From assembly GCA_963781675.1 (NCBI GenBank), contig CAWAGF010000001.1, forward strand, positions 1,116,001-1,180,000: a stretch of 64,000 nt of DNA, given 5' to 3'. A program made the translations under genes and the position numbers. Shown piece by piece: positions 32,231-41,542 of the stretch (positions are counted from its first letter, which is position 1; each line of letters begins with the position of its first letter). The stretch comes from SCTD01 sp963781675. GTDB lineage: Bacteria > Actinomycetota > Actinomycetes > Mycobacteriales > SCTD01. Under the pieces are notes generated by a model. That model saw only the letters and a program-made list of their open reading frames with translations, was not told the origin of the DNA and made no database searches.

Positions 32231-33748
32231 ATGCGCTTGCGTCGGCCCGACTCCCGGGCTCTGCCGCCGTCCTCCGCTGCGCGCGAGGCGCGCCTGGGCC
32301 AGCCGGCTGCCCCGTCGCTCGCGCCGGCGACGACCGCGGAGCCGCCGGCGCACCCCGTGCCGTCGGTGCCCACCCTGCGCGGTCGAGGTGGCCGGGGCCG
32401 GCTGTCCGACCGGACGCTGCTCCGCTACGGGGTGCGACCGTTCCTGCTCCTCGCCGACGTCACGGCGTGGGCCCTGGCCGTGCTCCCGTGGGGCCCTCTG
32501 CGCGGGCGCGACCTCGTCCTGCTCGGCCTGGTCCTCGCGCTCTACAGCAGCGCCGGGCTCTACCGCAGCCGGCTCTCGCTCTCCGCGCTGGACGACCTGC
32601 CCGCGCTGGCCGGCCGGGCCCTCGTGGCCGCCGCCCTCACGATGAGCGTCGCCCTGATCGTCGAGGTCGAGAGCGTCAGCGCGCGCCTGTTCGGCACCGC
32701 GTTCCTGCTCGCCTGCCTCGTCGTCGCCCTGCGGGCGATCGCCTACAGCGTGGTCCGCCGCGTGCGCCGGCGCGGCTGGGTGGCGCACCCGACGCTGCTG
32801 CTGGGCGCCGGCAGGATCGGCGGCCAGCTCGCCACGCTGCTGCTCGAGCACCCGTCGTACGGGCTCCGGCCGGTCGGCTTCCTGGACAACGACGCGCTGC
32901 TGGCCCCGGAGGAGCGGCCGGTCCCGCTGCTCGGCGGCGCGGACTCCCTCGCCTCGGTGATCGTGGAGTTCGGGGTGCAGGACGTCGTGGTGGCGTTCAG
33001 CTCCCTGCGCGAGGCCGAGATGGTGGACGTCATCCGCACGTGCGACCGGCTCCAGGTCGAGATCTTCTTCGTGCCGCGGCTGTTCGAGCTGCACCACACG
33101 AGCCGGGAGATGGACGAGGTCTGGGGCATCCCGCTGGTGCGGCTGCCACGCGCCGCCTTCCGCACCTTCTCGTGGCGGCTCAAGCGCCTGTTCGACGTCC
33201 TGGTGTCCGGCACCTCGCTGCTGCTCCTGGCCCCGGTGCTCGCGGCCTGCGCCCTCGCCGTCCGGCTGGAGAGCGGTCCCGGGTGCCTGTTCCGGCAGGA
33301 GCGCATCGGGCTGGACGGCCGGCCCTTCGAGATGCTCAAGTTCCGCTCGCTGCGGCCTGTCGACGACGTGGACGCGCACCAGACGTGGACCGTCATCGGC
33401 GACGACCGGATCGGCCCGGTCGGGCGCTTCCTGCGCGCGTCCTCGCTCGACGAGCTGCCGCAGCTGTGGAACATCCTGCGCGGCGACATGTCCGTGGTCG
33501 GACCACGGCCGGAGCGCACGTACTTCGTCCAGCAGCTCAACGCCAGCGTGCCGCGCTACGTCGACAAGCACCGCGTCCCGGCCGGCCTGACGGGGTGGGC
33601 GCAGATCCACGGCCTGCGCGGCGGGGACACCTCGGTCGAGGACCGGGCCCGGTTCGACAACTACTACATCGAGAACTGGTCGCTCTGGACCGACCTGAAG
33701 ATCATCCTGCGTACGGTGCTGGCCGTGCTGCGGCGCAGCGGCAGCTGA
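32231..33748 (+). CDS. Exopolysaccharide priming polyprenyl glycosylphosphotransferase
   Basis: A membrane enzyme of about 505 residues (WbaP/CpsE/GumD type) that moves a sugar-1-phosphate onto undecaprenyl phosphate, the first step of repeat-unit assembly. An N-terminal group of hydrophobic segments and a Rossmann-like region (LLLGAGRIGGQLATLL) precede the bacterial sugar transferase domain, with LKRLFDVLVSGTSLLLLAP, the acidic KFRSLRP region, DELPQLWNILRGDMSVVGPRP and GLTGWAQIHG. ATG 32231 is chosen; in-frame GTG 32171 and ATG 32183 would add up to 20 residues. It opens the exopolysaccharide locus. Confidence 0.92.
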   Translation: MRLRRPDSRALPPSSAAREARLGQPAAPSLAPATTAEPPAHPVPSVPTLRGRGGRGRLSDRTLLRYGVRPFLLLADVTAWALAVLPWGPLRGRDLVLLGLVLALYSSAGLYRSRLSLSALDDLPALAGRALVAAALTMSVALIVEVESVSARLFGTAFLLACLVVALRAIAYSVVRRVRRRGWVAHPTLLLGAGRIGGQLATLLLEHPSYGLRPVGFLDNDALLAPEERPVPLLGGADSLASVIVEFGVQDVVVAFSSLREAEMVDVIRTCDRLQVEIFFVPRLFELHHTSREMDEVWGIPLVRLPRAAFRTFSWRLKRLFDVLVSGTSLLLLAPVLAACALAVRLESGPGCLFRQERIGLDGRPFEMLKFRSLRPVDDVDAHQTWTVIGDDRIGPVGRFLRASSLDELPQLWNILRGDMSVVGPRPERTYFVQQLNASVPRYVDKHRVPAGLTGWAQIHGLRGGDTSVEDRARFDNYYIENWSLWTDLKIILRTVLAVLRRSGS

Positions 33749-33769
33749 GCCGCCCGCGCGGAGCTCAGC
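33744..33769. terminator. Inverted repeat spanning two convergent stop codons
   Basis: GCTGAGC and GCTCAGC form a perfect seven-base-pair arm with a GC-rich loop, and contain the stop codons of the priming transferase and the ATP-grasp gene. Confidence 0.4.
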
Positions 33770-34913
33770 CGCGCCCGGCGCGGCGCTGCGCGAGCTCGGC
33801 GGCGAGGTGCACCACCCGGTCCGCGCTCGGGCGCAGGTCGTGGCGGTCCCACGTGCTGTGGGCGGCACCCCGCGCCGCGCGCAGGCTGTCCGCGAGGTCG
33901 GCGAGCAGCCCCCCACGGCGTTCCGTGCGCGCGCGCTGCAGGTCGTGCTCGAGCGCGCTGTAGCGCACGCCCACGGCGGCGGGGGGCTGCACCTCGACGG
34001 TGCTGCCGGTCGCCAGCAGGGTCCACCACACCGGCAGGTCGAGCCCTGCGGCGAGCGCCAGGGCGAGCGAGCCGTAGAAGCGGCCGTTCAGGTCGATGAG
34101 CCGGGGCGGGCCGTCCGCGGGCGCCAGCAGCTGCAGGTTCGCGATCCCGGTCCAGCGCAGCTCGGCGAGCAGCGCGTCGACCTGCGCCGCGAGGGCCGGG
34201 TCGACCGGCTCGGTCCGGGCGCGCGTGCTGGTCCGGAGCAGCGGTGACAGGCGCGTCGCCCGCTGCTGCGACCGGGCGAGGACCTGACCGCCCGGTGCGC
34301 AGAGAGCGGTCACGGCGACGAGGTCGCCGTCGACGACCTCCTGGAGGACGATCTCCCGTCCGGCCAGGCGCGCCTCCTCGACCGCCGCCACCACCTGCTC
34401 CCTGGTCGTGCAGAGCGCCGCCGCGACCCGGCCCCGGCCGACCGTCGCCCCGGGAGCCCAGTGCAGACGGGCCTTGACGACCACCGGCAGGACGGTGCGC
34501 GCCACCGCGTCGTCGTCGGCGGCCGCCGTCGCGGGCGTGGCCATCCCGACGGCGTCCGCGGCCTGCGTCAGGCCCAGCTTGTCGATGGCCCGCAGCACCT
34601 GATCGTGCGGCGCGTACGGGAAGACGGTGCCGAGCCGGTCCCGGGCCACCGACAGCCCCAGCACCTCGACGTCGTCACCGCCGAACACCACGTCGTACCC
34701 GTGCTCGGAGACGGCGCGGGCGATGCCGTCGACGAAGCCCTCGTGGTCGTCCTCGACGGCCGGCACCAGGTGCGTGCGCGTGACCCATCGGGAGCCGGCG
34801 GAGCGGCTGCGCCGCGGCCCGGCCAGGGCGACGGTCCAGCCGGCGGCCCCCAGCGACCGCACGGCCGGCAGGACGTAGGAGGACAGGCCGTCCTCCGCGA
34901 TCAGGACGCGCAC
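33765..34913 (-). CDS. ATP-grasp domain protein
   Basis: A 382-residue protein with a carbamoyl-phosphate-synthase-like ATP-grasp plan: an N-terminal Rossmann-like domain (MRVLIAEDGLSSYVLPAVRSL), an ATP-binding region with VVVKARL, and the Mg2+-binding LIDLNGRFYGSLALA near residue 275. Such enzymes join a carboxylate to an amine or thiol using ATP; in surface-polymer loci they often attach amino acids or make carboxylate-amine bonds. It lies 43 bases downstream of a FemAB-like gene on the same strand, which supports a peptide-type modification. Substrates are not identifiable. Confidence 0.8.
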   Translation of the reverse strand: MRVLIAEDGLSSYVLPAVRSLGAAGWTVALAGPRRSRSAGSRWVTRTHLVPAVEDDHEGFVDGIARAVSEHGYDVVFGGDDVEVLGLSVARDRLGTVFPYAPHDQVLRAIDKLGLTQAADAVGMATPATAAADDDAVARTVLPVVVKARLHWAPGATVGRGRVAAALCTTREQVVAAVEEARLAGREIVLQEVVDGDLVAVTALCAPGGQVLARSQQRATRLSPLLRTSTRARTEPVDPALAAQVDALLAELRWTGIANLQLLAPADGPPRLIDLNGRFYGSLALALAAGLDLPVWWTLLATGSTVEVQPPAAVGVRYSALEHDLQRARTERRGGLLADLADSLRAARGAAHSTWDRHDLRPSADRVVHLAAELAQRRAGRG

Positions 34914-34956
34914 GTCGCACCGGTCTTCCCCGTGGAGGGCGTCAGGCGCCGGACGC

Positions 34957-36117
34957 TCACGGCCGCGCCTCCTGGTCGGCGGACGGGCGGCGGCGGGGCA
35001 GCCGGTGGGACAGCGAGGCCAGCCCGGGCGCCAGGCGGGCGGCGACCCGGCCGGACGGCGGCCCGAGCGGCAGCAGCACCGTGCGCAGGCTCCGGCTGTC
35101 CGGGTAGAGCTGCTCCGAGACGGTGCCGCCCGCGCCGGTGCAGGAGTCCAGCAGCTGCAGCGAGGCGTCGGCGTGGAACGCCTCGAGCATCGCCAGCTCC
35201 AGGTGGACGCCGGGGGAGAAGCGCGCGTACTGCTCGTCGAACGCGATCTTGACGTGGAAGACGGTGTCCCGGGAGCGCAAGTTGCACGCGACGGCGACGG
35301 CCGGGCCCCCGGCAGGCCCCAGCCGCCAGAGCTCCAGCCGGCCGGCCGCGGCCTGCAGCCGGCACATCTCCCGGAACCACTGCGCGTGCGCGGGCCGGCA
35401 CGCCAGCGCCCCCCCGTCCCGGCCCTTCCACCCGGACGCCTCGACGCGCAGGAACTCGTCGATGCCGCCCTCGAGGTCGGCGCGGGCGCCGTCGGCGAGC
35501 ACCAGCGGACCGCCCACCTCCTCCTCGAGCCGCCGCCGCAGGCGCCGGAGCGCCTTGCGCCGTCGCGGGCTGAGGCGGCCGTCGAGGTACGTCGGCTCGG
35601 ACCGGCGGTGCACGACCGGCCGGCTGCTCCTGCCGTACGAGGTGCTGCGCACCCGCCGGGCGGTGAGCGCGTCGCGCAGCCCGCGGTCCACCGGCCCGTC
35701 CTCGGCCAGCAGCTCGAGCGCCGCCCAGGGGGCCGGCCGGGTGGTCCGCAGGTGCTCCAGGACCGCGGCCCACGCCCGGCGCTCGAAGCCGGGCGCGACC
35801 AGCGGCGTGCCGAGGAAGGCGTAGTCGTGGGTCCAGGTGGTCAGCACCGGCAGGGGGAGGCGCCGGAAGCCGCCGCGCCGCTGCACGGGCATCAGCAGCA
35901 CGAGCCGCCCGGCGTCCTCGACCACGAGCAGCCGGGCCGCGTCGCCGTCCGGGAGCAGCCGCGCCGCGGGGAGGAGCACGCCGGGGTCGAGGAAGGGGTT
36001 GGGCTCGGCGGCGCTGTCCGCGAGCTCCTCCCAGCGGGCGACCAGCCCGGCGTCGGCCTCCCGGAGGACGACTTCCTGGCAGTGCACCTGCCGAGGGTAG
36101 ACGGGCAGCGGGTGCAC
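34957..36117 (-). CDS. FemAB/GNAT-like acyl- or aminoacyltransferase (second of three)
   Basis: A 386-residue paralogue of the protein at 29544. Shared landmarks are AAEPNPFLDPGVLLPAA, RRRKALRRLRRRLEEE, VEASGWKGRDGGA and FHVKIAFDEQYARFSPG. The family transfers acyl or aminoacyl groups to surface polymers or peptidoglycan precursors. An alternative GTG at 36087 (VHCQEVVLRE) fits the start of the homologous region better. It is encoded just downstream of the DUF4012 gene and upstream of the ATP-grasp gene, so it belongs to the minus-strand exopolysaccharide operon or a close follower. Confidence 0.8.
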   Translation of the reverse strand: MHPLPVYPRQVHCQEVVLREADAGLVARWEELADSAAEPNPFLDPGVLLPAARLLPDGDAARLLVVEDAGRLVLLMPVQRRGGFRRLPLPVLTTWTHDYAFLGTPLVAPGFERRAWAAVLEHLRTTRPAPWAALELLAEDGPVDRGLRDALTARRVRSTSYGRSSRPVVHRRSEPTYLDGRLSPRRRKALRRLRRRLEEEVGGPLVLADGARADLEGGIDEFLRVEASGWKGRDGGALACRPAHAQWFREMCRLQAAAGRLELWRLGPAGGPAVAVACNLRSRDTVFHVKIAFDEQYARFSPGVHLELAMLEAFHADASLQLLDSCTGAGGTVSEQLYPDSRSLRTVLLPLGPPSGRVAARLAPGLASLSHRLPRRRPSADQEARP

Positions 36118-36126
36118 GGCCGCGGC

Positions 36127-38076
36127 CTACGGCAGGCGTACCGGCTCGTCCCAGAAGCGGCGCAGGGCCCGCTTGGCCCGGGTCAGCGCGGGGGGCCGGA
36201 CGGCCTGCACGTCCAACGTCGTCAGCGCGGTGAACGGGTGGGCGAGCGACACCTCCCCGTCGGTCAGCGCGGTGCTCCCCCTGCCGACCAGCCGGAGCCC
36301 CGAGGCGGCCCGGACCGTGACGCCGAGCCCGGCGTCGACGGCCAGCGGCTGCGGGACGGCGGTGAGGCCGTAGTGGCCGTCGACGAGCGGCAGGCGGTAG
36401 CGCAGCACCCAGGTGACGGTCGCCCCCGGGGCCACGCGCAGCGTGTCGGAGACGACGACGTGGTCCGTCTGCGGTGCCGGGCTCACGACGAGGGGGGCGC
36501 CGTTGCGCGAGAGCCGTACGCCCTGGGCGGTGCGGGGCAGGGACTGCGTGACCAGGGCGCCCAGCCGCCCCGGGTCGGTGTAGCCGAGGACGTAGCCCGG
36601 CAGGCCGCGCGAGGGTGCGGTGTTGCGGAGGGCGAAGGTGCGCGTCACGTCGGCGTGGTCGCGCCCGACGACCACCTCCACCTGCTGCAGCCGCCGTACG
36701 AAGAAGTCCAGCTTGTTGCCCTCGTCCGCGGCCTGGCCGAAGTTCTGCGTGGCCACGGACACCAGGTCGCCGCCGTCCGCGGCCAGCGCGCCGGACAGCC
36801 CCGCGGAGCGCAGCTGCTCCTGCTCCTGCGGCCGCCCGGACCACACCGCCAGGTGACGTCCGGCGGCGGCCCCGCGCAGCGAGCGGGCCAGGTCGACGAC
36901 GTCGGCGCGCCCCTCGAGCAGCGCCGCCACCACGGCGTCCGCGGCCCCCCGGAGCGTCGCGCGACGGGCCGCCTGGCCGCGGGCGTCGTCCGGGTACTTG
37001 GTGTAGGCCTGCAGCAGCAGCTGGTCGACGGCGTTGTCCGCCGACAGCGGGGTGCCGTCGGGCAGCGTGAGGGGGCCGGTGGCCGCCAGCACCGCGGCGA
37101 TGGCGCGGACGTCGAGGGAGACGACGGCGTCGGGGGCGGTGCCCGTCGTGGCGCCGACGACGCCCGCGGCGACGCCGAGCGTGCTCGGCCCGTCCGGGGA
37201 CATGGCGACGTTGCGCCACAGCGTGGTGTCGGCGAGGTAGGGGCCCCACAGCGCGTGGTAGTCGGGAGGGGAGGGCACCCGGCGTGCCGCTGCGGGCGTG
37301 TCCGCGACGTCGAAGACGTCCTCGAAGGAGGCGAGCGAGAGCCTGCCCTGCGAGGTGGTGCCGGTGGCGAAGACCGACACCAGACCCCCGCCGCCGCGCT
37401 GCTCCGCGTTGTTCAGCAGCACGACGGCGATCTTCCGGTCCCCGTCGGCGCCGAGGACCCCGCCCAGGGCCGCCAGCCCGTCGGCGGCCGTGCGCAGCCG
37501 GTCGGCCGCCGGGACCAGGTCGGCGCGCGCCTGCTCGACGCCGGACACCAGCGGGCCGGGCATCCCCGACACCCGCACCGCTGCCAGCCGGGCCGCCGGC
37601 TCCCGGCTGCGCGCCGCACCGTCGGACAGCACCTCCTGGAGCTCGCGCAGCCGGGGCAGCTGCAGCGTGCCGTCCACCAGCAGGTCACCGCCGTCGACCA
37701 CGGCCAGCGCCCGCTCGGCCGTGGTCACCACGGCCAGCCCCGTGTCGGCGACCGCGGCGGGGCCGCGCACGGCCCGGCCCAGGTACGGCAGGTGCGCGAC
37801 CAGCCGGGGTCCGGGCTGCCGGAGCCGCCCGGCGGCGTGCGCGAGGTCCTCGCGTGCACCGCCCACCGCGTCCCGGGCTCCGCCCACGGACGTCCGGTCC
37901 GCGGACAGCTCCTGCAGCGCGTCCTGGGCGCTGGTGAGGTCGCTGCGCACCTGCAGGAGGACCACGCCCGCCCACAGCAGGCACAGGAGCAGCACCAGCA
38001 GCGCGCCCAGCAGGACGGGGCGCAGGCGCAGGGAGGGCGGCCAGGGGGCGGAGCGCCTGTCCGCGTCCGTCGTCAA
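36127..38076 (-). CDS. DUF4012-family membrane-anchored protein
   Basis: A 649-residue protein with one N-terminal membrane segment (about residues 16-40) and a large extracytoplasmic part. Motifs such as NNAEQRGGGGLVS, DYHALWGPYL, NVAMSPDGPST and LSADNAVDQLLLQAYTKYPD match the DUF4012 family, found widely in actinobacterial polysaccharide loci with no established activity. The unusual TTG start is set by a four-base overlap with the stop of the upstream Wzz/kinase-like gene. The frame is intact, unlike its upstream neighbours. A role in assembling or attaching the polymer outside the cell is inference from location. Confidence 0.8.
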   Translation of the reverse strand: MTTDADRRSAPWPPSLRLRPVLLGALLVLLLCLLWAGVVLLQVRSDLTSAQDALQELSADRTSVGGARDAVGGAREDLAHAAGRLRQPGPRLVAHLPYLGRAVRGPAAVADTGLAVVTTAERALAVVDGGDLLVDGTLQLPRLRELQEVLSDGAARSREPAARLAAVRVSGMPGPLVSGVEQARADLVPAADRLRTAADGLAALGGVLGADGDRKIAVVLLNNAEQRGGGGLVSVFATGTTSQGRLSLASFEDVFDVADTPAAARRVPSPPDYHALWGPYLADTTLWRNVAMSPDGPSTLGVAAGVVGATTGTAPDAVVSLDVRAIAAVLAATGPLTLPDGTPLSADNAVDQLLLQAYTKYPDDARGQAARRATLRGAADAVVAALLEGRADVVDLARSLRGAAAGRHLAVWSGRPQEQEQLRSAGLSGALAADGGDLVSVATQNFGQAADEGNKLDFFVRRLQQVEVVVGRDHADVTRTFALRNTAPSRGLPGYVLGYTDPGRLGALVTQSLPRTAQGVRLSRNGAPLVVSPAPQTDHVVVSDTLRVAPGATVTWVLRYRLPLVDGHYGLTAVPQPLAVDAGLGVTVRAASGLRLVGRGSTALTDGEVSLAHPFTALTTLDVQAVRPPALTRAKRALRRFWDEPVRLP

Positions 38077-39344
38077 CGCAGGCGTCGAGAGGCGCGTCGA
38101 GCCAGCAGCCGCGGCGTCACGGTGAGCGCGGCGCAGCCGACGACGTCCGCGCGAGTGGCGCGCAGGTCGCGCACGGCGGCCCGCGCCTCGCGCTGCGAGG
38201 TGCGGCCGAGGCGGCTCCAGAGCAGCAGCTTGCCGTTGGTGGCGAGGACCCGCGCGTCGTCGCTCAGGGCCAGCGGGGGCGCGTCCACGACGATCGCGTC
38301 GTACTCCGTCGACAGCTTGGCCAGCAGGTCCTCGAAGCCGGCCTCGAGGAGCGCCGGCAGCGCGGCGGTGTCCTTGCCGGCGCCGAGGACGAACAGCCCC
38401 GGGACCGGGCCCGGCACGACCAGCTCCTGGGCTCGCGGCCGCGCAGCGCCTCGGCGAGGCCCGGCCGGCCCGGCTCCACGCCCAGGTCAGGGCCCTGCGC
38501 GTCCGGTGCGGCGAGCACGAGGGCGACCCGCGGGTGCACGGACGCGAGGCCGAGGGCGGTGCTCGTGGACAGCCAGCGGTCGTCGTCCGCCGCACCGACG
38601 CCGGCGACGACGAGCACCTGCCGCGCGCCGGCCGAGGCCAGCGAGACGCGCAGGCCCCGCAGCGCGGCCTGGTCGGTCGCGTCGTCCGACGGGACGAGCT
38701 CGGTGCGGGTCGCGGGGCCGCACCAGGAAGGCGAGCAGCGGGGCACCCACGACCTCGGCCAGCGCCTCGGGGTCCTCGACCCGGCGACGGGCGTCGTCCA
38801 GCACGAGCGCACCGGCCACCGCCAGCGCGACGCCCAGCAGGAGGCCGACGGCGAGCACGAGCCTGCTCTGCGGGAAGGACGGCCCGCTCGGCGGCCGGGC
38901 CACCTCGACGGCGCGGTAGCTGATCCGGTCCGGCACCAGGTTGTAGCGGGGCATGGCGCTGGCGATGCGGTTGGCCATCTCCGCGGACAGCTCGGGGTCG
39001 TCCAGGGTCACCGAGATGCGCAGCGTGAAGGCGTCGGTGACGGCAGCGACCTGCGTCGCCGCCCGCAGCTCCCGCAGGCTCGGGGGGCCCTGCGTGCGGG
39101 CCCGGGCCTCCTCGAGCACGTCGTTGCTGCGCGCCTGGTCGACGAGCGTGCCCAGCAGCGGCCCGCTCAGCTCGCCGAAGCCCTCCTGCACCCGTCCGGG
39201 CACGATCGCGAGGGAGGCGGTGGAGGTGTAGAGCCTGGTCACGCTCTGGAGGTAGGCGGCCGTGCTCGCCAGCGTCAGGACGAGCAGGAGCAGGGCCACG
39301 ACCCGCTGGCGCCACAGGGCCCGCAGGAGGAGGCGCGCGGTCAT
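38073..39344 (-). pseudogene. Wzz-type chain-length regulator fused to a tyrosine-kinase-like domain; frame broken twice
   Basis: Three successive frames join into one protein of about 420 residues. The N-terminal part is Wzz-like, with membrane segments near the start (VVALLLLVLTLASTAAYL) and near residue 175 (LVLAVGLLLGVALAVAGALVL). The C-terminal part resembles bacterial tyrosine autokinases with Walker-B-like DAIVVDAPPLALSDDARVLA, but its P-loop reads AGVGAADDDRWLS without the Gly-Lys-Ser/Thr, so ATP binding is doubtful. Breaks occur near 38715 (loss of GC from GCGCG restores the frame) and 38430. It starts within the stop of the glycosyltransferase gene. Sequence error is more likely than real decay. 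Confidence 0.75.
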
Positions 39345-40447
39345 GGCGCCACCGTACGGGCCCGGTGCCCCGCGGGGAGCAGCGACGCGTAGATGGCGAG
39401 GTAGGCGTCGACCATGGCGTCGGCCGAGCCGCGGGCCGCACGCCGCTGCCGCGCTGCCTGCGACATGGCCGCGCGCAGGTCGCCGTCGGTCAGCACCTCG
39501 GCCAGGGCGGTGGCGAGCGCGGCGGGGTCGCGCGGGGGCACGAGCCGGGCGGCGTCGGTCCCCATGGCCTCCCGCACCCCGTCCACGTCCGTCGCCACCA
39601 CCGGCACCCCCGCGCCCTGTGCCTCCAGCAGGGCGATCGGCAGCCCCTCCCAGTCGCTGGAGAGCACGACCACGTCCGCCGCGGCCAGCAGGGCCGGGAC
39701 GTCCTGGCGCTCGCCCAGCAGGCGGACCCGGTCGCCGAGACCCCGCCGGTGCGCGTCCTGCGCGACCTCGTCGGCCAGCTCGCCCACGCCGGCCAGGAGG
39801 AGCACCGGCTCCCCGGGCAGGCGGCTCCACGCGTCGACCAGGACGTCGTGCCGCTTCTGCGGGACCAGCCGGGCGACGCACAGCGCCACGGGCTCGTCGT
39901 CCCGCAGCCCGAGGCCGCGCCGGGTCGCGGACCGGTCCGCAGGCGGGGGCGGGCTGATCGCGTTGGCGACGACGCTCAGCGGGACCCGCCGCAGCCCCGC
40001 GGCGCGCAGCCGTGCGGCCGACCTCGTCGTGCACGGCGACCACGTGGTCGGAGCAGCGCGACAGGACGGCCGCCGCACGGCCGTAGTCCTCGGCGGCGAC
40101 CCCGTGGAAGGTGCTGACGAGCGGCGGCCGGCGGCGCAGGGAGCGGGCGCCCAGGTGCGCGGTGAGCGTGGCGACGACGTTGTGCGCGTGCAGGACGTCC
40201 GGGTCGGCCTCGCGGCGCGCCCGGCGCAGCGCCGACTGCGCGCGCACGACGCCGGGCACGAGCGGCCCGGCAGCGGGACGTGGAGGCAGGGCACCCCGGC
40301 CTCGGCGAGCGCCGCCGCTCCGCCGGCCCCCGGCGCTGGCGACCGACGACGGCGTGGCGGCGGCGACCGCAGGCCCAGCGCGAGCTCCTCGACGACGGCC
40401 TCCGCGCCGCCGGAACCCATCTCGGCGATGACCTGGAGCGCTCTCAC
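39341..40447 (-). pseudogene. Glycosyltransferase family 4 protein; frame broken several times
   Basis: The C-terminal 220 residues read cleanly and are typical of GT4 enzymes: CVARLVPQKRHDVLVDAW, LLGERQDVPALLAAADV, SSDWEGLPIALLEAQGAG and PVVATDVDGVREA. The N-terminal half begins LQVIAEMGSGGAEAVVEELALG and then shifts frame several times between about 40400 and 40010, including the stretch DPDVLHAHNVVATLTAHLG in another frame. A retaining GT-B enzyme that adds a sugar to the lipid-linked repeat is the expected role. GTG start and stop each overlap neighbouring genes by four bases, which supports one uninterrupted original gene. Confidence 0.75.
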
Positions 40448-41542
40448 GCGTAGACCTCCAGCAGCCGGTCGGTCATCGTCCCCACCGAGAAGCGCTCGAC
40501 CGCGGCCGCGCGGGCCGCCGCGCCCAGCCGGTCCCGCAGCGCGGGGTCGGCGGCCAGCCGGCGCAGGGCTGCGGCCAGCCCGGCCGGGTCGCCGGGCCGG
40601 ACGAGCAGGCCGTCGACGTCCGAGCGCACCGCCTCCGGGATCCCGCCCACGCGGGAGGCCACGACGGCGGCACCGGACGACATGGCCTGCAGCACCACGA
40701 GCGGGAGGTTCTCCGCGCCGGAGGGGAGCGCCAGGACGTCCGCCTCGGCGAGCAGCGGCGCCGGGTCGTCCACCAACCCGAGCCAGGTCACCCGGTCCGC
40801 CACGCCCAGCCGGTCCGCCGTGCGCCGCAGGTCCTGCTCGGCTCGCCCAGCCCGGCCAGGCGGACCGTGGCCTCCGGAGCGTCGACCAGCGCGTGCAGCA
40901 GCACGTCCACCCGCTTGGTCGGCACCAGCGCGCCGATCCACAGCACGTCCACGGCGCCTCGGACGCGCCGGCGCGGCCGGGGCGCGAAGCGCTCGCACGT
41001 CCACGCCGTTCGGGACCACGTGCACCCTGCCGGCCGGCACGCCGATGCGGTCGGTGGCGTACTCCGCGAGCGCGGCGCTCGGCGTCACCACCGGGCCCGG
41101 CGCGAGCGCCGCGAGGGCGCGCTCGGAGCGCAGGTACGCGAGGCGGTCCGTGCGCCGCGGCGGGTCCACCTGCAGGTTGCCGCGCACCAGGCCCGGACAG
41201 GGAGTCGGGCACGCCGTGCAGCGTGTACGCGGTGCGGCGCGCGGCGATGCGTCGCGCGGCCAGCCGGCAGACCAGCCCGGCCCGGCGGTCCTGCGCGTGG
41301 ACGACGTCCGGGCGCTCGCCGCGCAGCACGCGCACCAGGGCAGCGGCGCCGGACAGGTCGCGGGCGCCGAGGGGCCCGACGTCGTGGACGCGGACGCCCG
41401 CCGCCTCCAGCCGCCGCGCCGCGGGGCCGGGGCGGACGACGACGGAGCAGTCGTGACCGCGGCGGACGAGCTCGACGGCCACGTCGGCCGCGTGGTCGCA
41501 CGGGCCGCCGGTGGCCTGGGTGAGGACCTGCACCACCCTCAT
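40444..41542 (-). pseudogene. Glycosyltransferase family 4 protein; frame broken several times
   Basis: The start reads MRVVQVLTQATGGPCDHAAD and continues with a clean N-terminal GT-B domain to about TLHGVPDSLSG. Frames change near 41190 and between about 41010 and 40830. The remainder shows VTWLGLVDDPAPLLAEADV, LPSGAENLPLVVLQAMSSG and VVASRVGGIPEAVRSDVDG, the donor-sugar site of GT4 enzymes. ATG and TGA overlap the flanking genes, as expected in a tight exopolysaccharide operon. The donor and acceptor are unknown. Confidence 0.75.

Noticed and set aside
36127..39441. A single minus-strand open frame of over 1100 codons through this region
   Set aside because: Only its last 649 codons match the DUF4012 family. 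Upstream codons are a shadow frame over the Wzz/kinase-like gene, and the TTGA overlap marks the true start.
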